5,458 nt of DNA from Dehalococcoidia bacterium (lineage in GTDB: Bacteria > Chloroflexota > Dehalococcoidia > UBA3495): NCBI GenBank assembly GCA_028822675.1, contig JAPKDE010000176.1, positions 1 to 5,458 of the forward strand. Direction: 5' to 3'. The notes under the pieces are model-generated. The model was not told where the DNA came from. It made no database searches and saw only the letters and a program-made list of their open reading frames with translations. Positions within the stretch are counted from its first letter, which is position 1; every line of letters starts with the position of its first letter. The translations under genes were made by a program, and so were the position numbers. Below, one piece after another: positions 1 through 4,949 of the stretch.

Positions 1-472
1 AGAACTCGGGTCGGCAATCGGGATACCCGCTGTAGTCGATGGCGTTGGGGGCCATATAGATGTGTGCTTGCAGGTCTGTCGGGGCCACTCCTTCCATCTC
101 AATGGCATGGAGGACTTGGCTCTCCAGATAGGCCGCAGCCAGGGACAGAAATATGGTATTCCGCAAAGGCACGTAGGTGATGGGGATGCTGTTGCCCATC
201 GTGGCAGCGTCTTGGTCTTCTGGCACCGGGAACCGCTCCGGGTTGGTCAGCGCTGAGTACCAGGCCACCTTGCCAAGGAACGATATGTCCATCAACTCTT
301 GCTCTACGCCGATTGACCGGGCAACTGCGGCAGCACAATCCACCTCTTTGCTGTGGCTCTGGCCGTAGTGAAAGGTGAGGGCCGTTAGGTGGTCGGTCTT
401 GCCCTTGGCCAAGGCGGTTACGGTGGTCGAATCCAAGCCGCCCGAGAGCAGGCTAATCCCATAGCTGGGCAT
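1..472 (-). CDS. queC: 7-cyano-7-deazaguanine (preQ0) synthase QueC, 5' part, runs off the left edge
   Basis: QueC is an ATP-dependent cytosolic enzyme that converts 7-carboxy-7-deazaguanine plus ammonia into preQ0, the precursor of queuosine. I translated the minus strand from ATG at 472 and obtained 157 residues before the edge. Visible motifs are the PP-loop SGGLDSTT (residues 10-17), TFHYGQSHSKE (33-43), YVPLRNTIFLSLA (100-112) and DYSGYPDCRPEF (146-157), all diagnostic of the family. The zinc-binding cysteines expected near the C-terminus lie outside the window. The start is set by AAAGGA at 480-485, 7 nt upstream, and by an in-frame TAG two codons before the ATG. The stretch between LSLA and DYSGYPD is about 14 residues longer than I recall for Bacillus QueC. 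The gene follows queD by 69 nt and probably belongs to the same transcript. The identification is secure. Confidence 0.95.
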   Translation of the reverse strand, partial: MPSYGISLLSGGLDSTTVTALAKGKTDHLTALTFHYGQSHSKEVDCAAAVARSIGVEQELMDISFLGKVAWYSALTNPERFPVPEDQDAATMGNSIPITYVPLRNTIFLSLAAAYLESQVLHAIEMEGVAPTDLQAHIYMAPNAIDYSGYPDCRPEF

Positions 473-541
473 GTGCTAGTCCTTTGGTTTAGATGGGGTG
501 ACGATTAAATAGGATGCCGGTTAATTGGAGTGAGTGTCGGG

Positions 542-958
542 TTAAGCGCCGAAGTATTCGGCATATTGGTTCACAGATTCCCAGAGCCGCACCTTGGCGG
601 GAGCTAGGTCACAGAGTTCCACAGTCTTTTCGTAGAGCACCCTACTCATAACCTCGCACGAGGGGTTTTCATTCTGGAACTCATAGAGTCTAACCAAGGA
701 CGCTCTGCCCAGCCCCGAGATTAATTCACTGTCTTGACTGTTCACCAAGAAGGCGTGATCCCAGTTGTCATCCACCCAGGTTTTGACTTTGTCTTTAAGG
801 TCGGTGAAATCGTAGACCAGGGCCAAGTCGTTTAGAGACTGGGATTCTATGAACACTTCCGCGCGGTAGGTGTGGCCGTGGGGGTAGGCGCACTTGCCGT
901 TGTAATCCAGTAGGCGGTGGCCGCTGTCAAATGTGAACTCGATTCTTATCTGATACAT
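542..958 (-). CDS. queD: 6-carboxy-5,6,7,8-tetrahydropterin synthase QueD (6-pyruvoyl-tetrahydropterin synthase family)
   Basis: QueD converts 7,8-dihydroneopterin triphosphate to 6-carboxytetrahydropterin, the early step of preQ0 synthesis, in the cytosol. The 138-residue protein has the usual length. It carries the three zinc histidines: H14 in FDSGHRL, and H27 and H29 in PHGHTY. The catalytic cysteine is C23, just before PHGH. The second catalytic part is DHAFL (D67, H68). The C-terminal W126-E127...AEYF is the pterin-binding glutamate region, and NPSCE (98-102) matches the usual NPTAEN segment. The start at 958 is the only sensible ATG in front of the first strand. No clear Shine-Dalgarno sequence precedes it, so translation may depend on coupling to queF, which ends 58 nt upstream. 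It lies between queF and queC, and no queE is seen nearby. Confidence 0.95.
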   Translation of the reverse strand: MYQIRIEFTFDSGHRLLDYNGKCAYPHGHTYRAEVFIESQSLNDLALVYDFTDLKDKVKTWVDDNWDHAFLVNSQDSELISGLGRASLVRLYEFQNENPSCEVMSRVLYEKTVELCDLAPAKVRLWESVNQYAEYFGA

Positions 959-1016
959 GGTGGATTAAAGCCGGGGCTGGGTCGCCTCCGGGGCGCCCTA
1001 GGGCCGTGATAATTGA

Positions 1017-1451
1017 TTACTTGCCACCTTGCTCGGCGGTGTATTCAACCGACACGGCAGTGTGTAGGCCGCCACGGACTTTGTAGTCCAGGGTTATCTT
1101 CATAGACTGGGGTTGGCAGACCGCCACCAGGTCGATCAGCATACGGTTGGCGGCGTGCTCTTGGACGATTCCCACGTCCCGGTAGGACAGAAGATAGTAC
1201 TTGAGGGATTTGAGCTCGATACAGGAGTTGCTGGGCACGTAGGAGATAATTAGATTGCCGTAATCAGGGAGGCCGGTCCACGGGCAGACCGCCGTGAACT
1301 CATCGGTGTCGATCTCAACCTGTGAATGTTGATTGGGATATTCGTATTCAAAGGTGAGCAGGCACGCCGGGTCAATGGTCTCCTCGCTCTTTGCGGGTAG
1401 TTCTACGTCAAGACCAACGTATTGGTCTTTGAGTTCTTGGATGGTTGCCAT
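1017..1451 (-). CDS. queF: NADPH-dependent 7-cyano-7-deazaguanine reductase QueF (short, unimodular type)
   Basis: QueF reduces the nitrile of preQ0 to the amine of preQ1 using NADPH, in the cytosol. The 144-residue length fits the short YkvM-like subfamily rather than the two-domain E. coli form. The catalytic cysteine C56 and aspartate D63 sit in FTAVCPWTGLPDYG (52-65). The QueF signature ELKSLKYYLLSYR (79-91) forms the NADPH-binding motif, and the Q-E-H segment at 97-99 contributes to substrate binding. The ATG at 1451 is preceded by AGGGAGG (1457-1463) at 5 nt spacing, a strong ribosome site, so this is probably the first gene of the que operon. The upstream region is shared with the divergent RidA-like gene. 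I looked for a preQ1 riboswitch in the leader and saw none that convinced me. Confidence 0.95.
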   Translation of the reverse strand: MATIQELKDQYVGLDVELPAKSEETIDPACLLTFEYEYPNQHSQVEIDTDEFTAVCPWTGLPDYGNLIISYVPSNSCIELKSLKYYLLSYRDVGIVQEHAANRMLIDLVAVCQPQSMKITLDYKVRGGLHTAVSVEYTAEQGGK

Positions 1452-1456
1452 GGGTG

Positions 1457-1463
1457 CCTCCCT
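1457..1463 (-). promoter_or_regulatory. Ribosome binding site of queF
   Basis: The minus strand reads AGGGAGG, ending 5 nt before the queF ATG at 1451. It is the strongest ribosome site in the que cluster and fixes the queF start. Confidence 0.8.
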
Positions 1464-1510
1464 GGGTATTTAGCGCCGGTTTTGCGGGGTATAAAAAGAA
1501 TTAACGGGAT

Positions 1511-1536
1511 ACCAGAACTAATGACCAGAAGTAATG
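1511..1536. repeat. 13-bp tandem direct repeat, two copies
   Basis: ACCAGAACTAATG (1511-1523) is followed at once by ACCAGAAGTAATG (1524-1536), with 12 of 13 positions identical. It lies 60-85 bp upstream of the queF start in a divergent promoter region, a common place for a regulator binding site. No known operator was recognised. Confidence 0.6.
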
Positions 1537-1571
1537 ATAGGTGGCTGGGTTGGAGAGTGTCAAAGCGTCTT

Positions 1572-1621
1572 GCGTGGCCAGGTGCCTCACGCTAAGATAC
1601 TTGGACTGCTCTAGGCCACGC
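1572..1621. repeat. Inverted repeat able to form a branched hairpin in the intergenic region
   Basis: GCGTGGCC (1572-1579) pairs perfectly with GGCCACGC (1614-1621). The 34-nt interior can form a smaller stem CTAAG/CTTGG around ATA. No T-run follows on either strand, so it does not look like an intrinsic terminator. It could be a leader RNA structure or a protein binding site; its role is unknown. Confidence 0.45.
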
Positions 1622-1677
1622 CCGACTAAGCACGCCAAATAATAAAATAATGTTCCAGGTCACGCCTGACCAAGCGC
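1613..1677. repeat. 21-bp imperfect direct repeat, copies 44 bp apart
   Basis: The 21-base segments at 1613-1633 and 1657-1677 agree at 17 positions, with the shared core AGG-CACGCC-GAC-AAGC. The second copy also contains GGTCA-CGCC-TGACC, a small perfect inverted repeat at 1658-1671. The AT-rich stretch 1637-1651 lies between the copies, so the arrangement could be operator sites flanking a promoter. Confidence 0.4.
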
Positions 1678-1715
1678 ACTGGTTCATACCCGGCGTTTCA
1701 TACCGGCTGATTTTT

Positions 1716-1720
1716 AAGGA
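1716..1720 (+). promoter_or_regulatory. Possible ribosome binding site suggesting an upstream start of the RidA-like gene
   Basis: AAGGA lies right after the last upstream in-frame stop (TAA at 1715-1717, which it overlaps). It is 9 nt before an in-frame CTG at 1730. It is too far from the ATG at 1778 to serve it. No comparable purine-rich sequence precedes the ATG. Confidence 0.35.
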
Positions 1721-1777
1721 CGTTTCACTCTGACTCAGGTAGAAAACTCCGCCCGCACTCTGAGCGAACTTGATGCC

Positions 1778-2260
1778 ATGTCCATAGAACAGTCCCAGAC
1801 GCTGTCGTTTGGCGAGCGTGATGCCTTGTTGGACCTGATTATCGCCGACGGCCTGCACGACGCCACACCATCGAATTCGTTCCGCTCCGGCATGTACACC
1901 GATTACTTCGATGAAGATATGACTCGGATGCTCAAGGTTAAGGCAGTCAAGGTATACGTTCGTGGGACCACATCTTCCGGCTTTGACGGCAAGGTGGTGG
2001 GAGACAACATTGTTGACCAGTATCGTGCCTGTTTCCGGCATGTTGAGACCACTCTGACCGCCGCCAAGACCAGCTACAGCAGGGTGGTGAACATGGTGAT
2101 CTTCTTGACCAACATGGACAACTGGGAGAAGTTCAACGAGATATTCTGTGAGTTTGTTCCCATCCCGCCCTGCCGCGCAGTGATTGGAACCACCGGCCTA
2201 GCGCTGAAGCCGTTGACGATTGAGATTGTTGACTGCTTTGCTTACCGGGTGTCTGACTAA
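1778..2260 (+). CDS. RidA/YjgF/UK114-family protein (possible enamine/imine deaminase) with an N-terminal extension
   Basis: RidA-family proteins are small trimeric cytosolic proteins; the best known hydrolyse reactive 2-aminoacrylate-type imines. The region from about residue 57 matches the family: VYVRGTTSSGFDGKVVGDN (59-77), then Q81...VETTL, then VVNMVIFLTNMDNWEKFNE (103-121), then PPCRAVIG with R133, the equivalent of the substrate-binding arginine, and IEIVDCFAY with E149 in the expected strand. Residues 1-50 do not resemble the usual short RidA N-terminus, and the protein is about 30 residues longer than a typical 130-residue member. The ATG at 1778 has no good ribosome site. The frame stays open back to 1718, and a CTG at 1730 lies 9 nt after AAGGA, so the true start may be upstream. 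It precedes the OsmC-like gene by 81 nt in the same direction. The specific substrate is unknown. Confidence 0.8.
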   Translation: MSIEQSQTLSFGERDALLDLIIADGLHDATPSNSFRSGMYTDYFDEDMTRMLKVKAVKVYVRGTTSSGFDGKVVGDNIVDQYRACFRHVETTLTAAKTSYSRVVNMVIFLTNMDNWEKFNEIFCEFVPIPPCRAVIGTTGLALKPLTIEIVDCFAYRVSD

Positions 2261-2280
2261 CTTATTTATCAAATTCTTGG

Positions 2281-2309
2281 CTAATTTCCTGACTAATTAT
2301 CTAGCTAAT
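2281..2309 (+). repeat. CTAAT motif repeated three times at exact 12-bp spacing
   Basis: CTAAT occurs at 2281, 2293 and 2305 in the gap between the RidA-like and OsmC-like genes. The exact 12-bp period is notable, but the motif is short and the surroundings are AT-rich, so chance is possible. Confidence 0.35.
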
Positions 2310-2331
2310 CCCACCGACTAGGGCACATTTT

Positions 2332-2336
2332 GGAGG
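2332..2336 (+). promoter_or_regulatory. Ribosome binding site deciding the OsmC-like start
   Basis: GGAGG ends 5 nt before the ATG at 2342. A TTG at 2330 in the same frame overlaps this site and would give a protein four residues longer, but the site then could not serve it. The ATG is therefore preferred. Confidence 0.8.
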
Positions 2337-2341
2337 AAGCA

Positions 2342-2779
2342 ATGGCTAACCTAACACTGGCTTACAAAGTTCGAGGCTATAGCACCGGAACCCTGGGACG
2401 GGCCATCTGTAATGCCCGCACCCACCATTTTGTGGCCGATGACGGCGGCGGAGACGAGGTCGGTGCCGGGGAATTATTTTTCTCCGGAATCACGGCCTGC
2501 GCGGTAAACATGGTTGAGCGGATTGCCAACACCGACAACATAGACCTGGATTGGATGGACGTTGGTGTGGAGTCGTACCGTGATTCGGACGCCGACCACG
2601 GCGACCTGACTCTATATGATGCCATCAGAATTAAGTTTGAGATGTGGGGCGTTGACGACGAGGACGCCCAAAGCTTAGTCGACACCTGGAAAAAGCGTTG
2701 ACCCCTCTATGGTTCAGTCGCCGTGGCGACTGCTGATACCACTGTGGAGTTGGTCTCCCATACTGAAAAACGCCGCTAA
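2342..2779 (+). CDS. OsmC/Ohr-family protein read through TGA as a selenoprotein (Sec120)
   Basis: OsmC/Ohr proteins are cytosolic thiol peroxidases that reduce organic hydroperoxides with two cysteines. Residues 43-57 contain GELFFSGITACAVNM, carrying E44 and the first conserved cysteine, C53. The second family motif is R-C-P. Here the frame reads WKKR, then TGA (2699-2701), then PLYGSVAVATADTTVEL, ending at TAA (2777-2779). The TGA therefore occupies the conserved cysteine, and what follows is the normal OsmC C-terminal strand. Total length is 145 residues, typical of the family, whereas stopping at TGA would give 119 and lose the active-site partner. A SECIS-like hairpin follows at 2715-2732. 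I infer a C53/U120 redox pair. I recall reports of OsmC-like selenoproteins in environmental data but cannot check them here. Alternatives are a real stop with a decayed tail, or a sequencing error; the conserved continuation and the hairpin argue against both. The last ten codons are duplicated downstream. Confidence 0.82.
2715..2732 (+). promoter_or_regulatory. Putative bacterial SECIS element of the OsmC-like gene
   Basis: CAGTCGC (2715-2721) pairs perfectly with GCGACTG (2726-2732) around the loop CGTG, a 7-bp stem. Twenty nucleotides separate the TGA from the loop, and a G is the second loop base. Bacterial SECIS elements are hairpins inside the coding region just after UGA, with a small loop carrying a G in its first two positions, recognised by SelB. 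Weak outer pairing of GGT (2711-2713) with ACC (2738-2740) is possible. Confidence 0.7.
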
Positions 2780-2821
2780 CCGGGGAATTGGTTTCCCACA
2801 CCGAAAAACGCCGCTAACCGG
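2746..2821 (+). repeat. 38-bp tandem duplication covering the 3' end of the OsmC-like gene
   Basis: Copy one (2746-2783) and copy two (2784-2821) are adjacent and match at 34 of 38 positions. Copy one encodes the last ten residues (ELVSHTEKRR) and the TAA. Copy two would encode the same ten residues and stop. Its four differences (GAG/GAA, GTC/GTT, CAT/CAC, ACT/ACC) are all synonymous third-position transitions. Copy two is behind the stop and shifted by two bases in frame, and no open frame or start leads into it. Confidence 0.9.
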
Positions 2822-2876
2822 CGTGCCTAGCCTAGACGGAATTTAACGGCTGATCTATTTCAGTCGAGGACGATAT

Positions 2877-3812
2877 ATGCGCATCTGCTCTTTCTTGCCC
2901 AGCGCCACCGAGATGGTCTACGACCTTGGTCTTAAAGACTCGCTCTTCGGCGTAACTCACGAGTGCGATTACCCGCCAGAAGCTCGGAACAAACCCCACG
3001 TGGTCCATAGCGTGTTTGAGGGTCTAGAACCCACCAGCGGCGAGATTAGCCGGGTGATTGCGGAACGTCTGGCCGAAGGACTAGGCATCTACGAGATTGA
3101 CGAAGTGCTGCTGAAAGCCGCCGAACCGGATTTGCTGATTACCCAGGCCATCTGTGAGGTTTGAGCCATCTCTTCTCGGCAGGTTGCCGAGGTAAGCGTG
3201 GGGCTGGCCAAACAGCCTGAGATACTCTCCCTGGACCCGCTCCACATCGGAGATGTGGTGGAAGACCTGAACCGGATCGGTAGAGCTACGGGCACTGAGG
3301 CCAAGGCGGCGGAGATGACCGCAGGACTGACCGCTCGTATTGAATCGGTCATAGAACGCGCCAAAGACGCCGACAAGCACCCAAGTGTGCTCCATGTCGA
3401 GTGGGCCGACCCGGTTATGTGCGCTGGCCATTGGGTGCCCGAGATGACCGAGATGGCTGGCGGCACCAACAGCTTTGGCGACAAGGACACCGGCACTCTG
3501 AAGTTGGACTGGGAAGAAGTTGTGGCCAGCCAGCCAGAAATCATCATCATGATGCAGTGTGGGTTTGACGTGAAACGTGCGCTGGAAGACATGCCACTAA
3601 TGAAATCCAAAAAAGGTTGGGCATCATTGCCTGCAGTTAAGAATAACCAAGTCTACGTGGTGGATGCCGGGGCTTACACCAGCCGTTCTGGGCCGAGGTT
3701 GGTAACTGGCCTGGAGATCATGGCGGAGATGATCCACCCTGAACTCTTCTCAGGGATGATTCCAGAGTCAGGCGCACTGCGTTTATTTGGAGACCTGACT
3801 AAGGTCGACTAG
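2877..3812 (+). CDS. Cobalamin-binding/BtuF-like periplasmic-binding-fold protein read through TGA as a selenoprotein (Sec96, C-x-x-U)
   Basis: This belongs to the BtuF/FepB-type binding-protein superfamily (COG0614-like), in the variant usually annotated as cobalamin-binding protein. It starts RICSFLPSATEMVYDLGL and has no signal peptide or lipobox, so it may act in the cytosol. Family marks are HECDYP (28-33), PDLLITQAICEV (84-95), SLDPLHIGDVVEDL (118-131), CAGHWVPEM with C182, and QCGFD with C228. Homologues I know have a C-x-x-C here followed by A-V-S. In this gene the second cysteine is TGA (3162-3164), and the frame continues A-I-S-S-R-Q-V into the second half with no shift. The readthrough product is 311 residues, a full domain. 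A SECIS-like hairpin lies at 3175-3191. The start has GAGGA (2866-2870) at 6 nt spacing. Standard gene calling would give two pieces, 2877-3164 and one from GTG 3198. It follows the OsmC-like selenoprotein gene by 97 nt. Ligand and role are unknown; cobalamin binding is only family annotation. Confidence 0.85.
3175..3191 (+). promoter_or_regulatory. Putative bacterial SECIS element of the BtuF-like gene
   Basis: CTCGGCA (3175-3181) pairs perfectly with TGCCGAG (3185-3191) around the loop GGT, a 7-bp stem extendable by one T-G wobble (3174 with 3192). Seventeen nucleotides separate the TGA from the loop. The loop begins with GG followed by T, resembling the GGU that SelB contacts in the E. coli fdhF element. 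Confidence 0.78.
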
Positions 3813-3829
3813 CAGGTGACGCTAGTTGA
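3805..3829 (+). terminator. Hairpin at the end of the BtuF-like gene, possible terminator
   Basis: TCGACTAGC (3805-3813) pairs with GCTAGTTGA (3821-3829) around AGGTGAC, nine pairs including one G-T wobble. The hairpin includes the TAG stop of the gene. No T-run follows, so it is not a classical intrinsic terminator, but its position between convergent genes suits transcript ending or 3' end protection. Confidence 0.4.
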
Positions 3830-3845
3830 GGCGTGGGCCAAAGCT

Positions 3846-3866
3846 AACTAACAAGTCTTGCTAGTT
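3846..3866. terminator. Second inverted repeat between the convergent genes
   Basis: AACTAACAAG (3846-3855) and CTTGCTAGTT (3857-3866) are inverted copies with one mismatch, separated by a single base; the innermost pairs would open to form the loop. It overlaps the TAG of the LON-domain gene on the minus strand. It is weak and AT-rich, with no strong T-run. Confidence 0.3.
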
Positions 3867-4532
3867 TAAGCGCGGCCCTTGAAACGGATTCTGTTTGGCG
3901 ATGCGTTCTCGCAAGTCTTCATTGCCCTGTTTCAATATTGGAATCAAGTCAAACAGACGCGTGGCCGCAGTTTCGGTGACCAAGAGGCTCTGTCTTAGGT
4001 GGGGTTCCATCTCCAGATTGGCGGCGATGGCGTAGGAAAGCGCGATTGGGTCTTCCGGGATTTCTACCCGGGAGGTGTACCCGCCCGTTAATGCGGTCAG
4101 GTTGCGCACTAGGGCTACGTACTCATCGTTTATCTGGGGCAGCAGCTCTGCACAGCCTTCGCCCTCAATATCCACCAAGAAACGGACTCGTCCCACCACG
4201 TGGGGCACCCGTTGGACGATCTCTTCGATCTCAAATCGTTGTTCACCCTTGGTCATGATGTTCATGCGGCCCTGGTCCAGCACCTCCGAGCGCAGGATGC
4301 GAGTGGACGTGCCGATGCGCTCCGGGTCGGCTGGCGCGCCAACTTCGGGCCCTTCTTTGATCAGTACTACGCCAAATGGCGCGTCCTTCTCTAGGCACTC
4401 GCCAATCATGTCCTGATACCGCTCTTCAAAGATGTGAAGGGGTAGGTCCATGCCGGGGAATAGAACCAGGTTCAAAGGGAATAGTGGTAGTCTGGTGAGC
4501 CCATCTTGGGGCTCGTCTTGAGGCTGAGCCAT
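3861..4532 (-). CDS. LON substrate-binding-domain protein (Lon N-terminal-like, stand-alone)
   Basis: This is a stand-alone LON N-terminal (PF02190-type) domain protein of 223 residues; the ATPase and protease parts of Lon are absent. The diagnostic start of the fold is LPLFPLNLVLFPGMDLPLHI (15-34) followed by FEERYQDMI. Next come FGVVLIKEG, GTSTRILR, and MTKGEQRFEIEE, the usual conserved G-x-R-F strand. A helical C-terminal half ends in LLVTETAATRLFDLIPILKQ. Such proteins are presumed to bind peptides or partners in the cytosol, but their role is not settled. I chose ATG 4532 because the LON fold begins 14 residues later. The frame extends to a GTG at 4670, but that part overlaps the HNH gene and does not look like protein. 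An AAGGA lies 14 nt upstream of the ATG, rather far. It follows the HNH gene by 74 nt on the same strand. Confidence 0.88.
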   Translation of the reverse strand: MAQPQDEPQDGLTRLPLFPLNLVLFPGMDLPLHIFEERYQDMIGECLEKDAPFGVVLIKEGPEVGAPADPERIGTSTRILRSEVLDQGRMNIMTKGEQRFEIEEIVQRVPHVVGRVRFLVDIEGEGCAELLPQINDEYVALVRNLTALTGGYTSRVEIPEDPIALSYAIAANLEMEPHLRQSLLVTETAATRLFDLIPILKQGNEDLRERIAKQNPFQGPRLN

Positions 4533-4606
4533 AACACGTGAAGTATATTCCTTGGCCCGGCGGCAGTACAAGGAGACCCAGACCAATGCCCAGTGGAATT
4601 GCCGAT

Positions 4607-4894
4607 CTAACGCCGGTTCTTGGCCCGGCGCACCCGGAAGTTGGTGAGGGATTTTTGGTTCTTGGCCCACTTTAGGTATTCGGAGAATTCCGGGTTGGTC
4701 TGCAACGCCTCTATCGAGTTCAGTTCTTTGGCTAACGTGGACTCAGAGAACACGGCGTGGAGCTGCCGGTGACAAGTGGGGCACAGCTTTACTTGAGGGC
4801 CCAATTTGCCGCCACGGGAGCGGGGTATCAGGTGATGGGAAGTGAACCGAAGGGACTCACGCTGGCATAGTTTGCAGACTTTCGGGTCGTCCAT
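4607..4894 (-). CDS. Small HNH-type protein (putative HNH endonuclease)
   Basis: The 95-residue protein has the short HNH pattern: CKLC (7-10), SHHLIPRSRGG with H20-H21 (19-29), and LCPTCHRQLH with C38, C41, H42 and H46 (37-46). The two CxxC pairs suggest a structural zinc, and the HH...H set forms the beta-beta-alpha metal core. The tail (FSESTLAKELNSIEALQTNP and then LKWAKNQ) matches a common family of stand-alone bacterial HNH proteins. These are annotated as endonucleases, but their biological role is unclear. I chose ATG 4894, six residues before the first cysteine. A TTG at 4945 would add 17 Arg/Pro-rich residues and start 4 nt after the upstream gene's stop, allowing translational coupling. 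Neither start has a clear ribosome site. It sits between the unknown gene and the LON-domain gene. Confidence 0.85.
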   Translation of the reverse strand: MDDPKVCKLCQRESLRFTSHHLIPRSRGGKLGPQVKLCPTCHRQLHAVFSESTLAKELNSIEALQTNPEFSEYLKWAKNQKSLTNFRVRRAKNRR

Positions 4895-4949
4895 CGGACG
4901 CGGAGGTATCAGTGGTCTGGTGTCTACCGATGCCCGCCGAACCAAGTTG

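Larger units (their letters stand above)
1452..1777. other. Divergent intergenic region between queF and the RidA-like gene
   Basis: About 325 nt without a convincing gene. It must hold the promoters of the que operon (leftward) and probably of the RidA-OsmC-BtuF group (rightward). It contains a 13-bp tandem repeat (1511-1536), an 8-bp perfect inverted repeat (1572-1579 with 1614-1621), a 21-bp imperfect direct repeat (1613-1633 and 1657-1677), an AT-rich stretch (1637-1651) that could be part of a promoter, and an 8-bp direct repeat TTCATACC at 1683 and 1697. I could not assign -35/-10 pairs with confidence. The right part, from 1718 onward, is open in the frame of the RidA-like gene and may be coding. 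Confidence 0.7.

Noticed and set aside
62..368. Plus-strand open frames over queC
   Set aside because: They lie antisense to clear QueC motifs.
1452..1510. preQ1 riboswitch in the queF leader
   Set aside because: I found no short C-rich hairpin followed by the A-rich tail typical of class I, and nothing like class II.
1592..2041. Minus-strand open frame of 149 codons opposite the RidA-like gene
   Set aside because: It is antisense to a well-supported gene and extends into repeats; its translation resembles no protein family.
2809..2823. CGCCG-CTAAC-CGGCG hairpin as a terminator after the OsmC-like gene
   Set aside because: The stem is only 5 bp with no T-run, and it arises from the duplicated segment; not enough to call a terminator.
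2699..3164. Reading the two in-frame TGA codons as true stops, or the genes as pseudogenes
   Set aside because: Both frames continue without a shift into conserved family sequence, both TGAs replace a conserved Cys, and both are followed by a hairpin at SECIS distance. Two independent decays at such positions are unlikely.
3081..3610. Minus-strand open frames opposite the BtuF-like gene
   Set aside because: They are shadows of the conserved plus-strand coding sequence, with low-complexity Ser-rich translations.
3198..3812. Separate gene starting at GTG 3198
   Set aside because: It is the C-terminal two thirds of the BtuF-like protein. It has no ribosome site, and the codons before it are conserved family sequence.
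4533..4670. N-terminal extension of the LON-domain protein to GTG 4670
   Set aside because: It overlaps the HNH gene, its composition is unlike a protein, and the LON fold starts just after ATG 4532.
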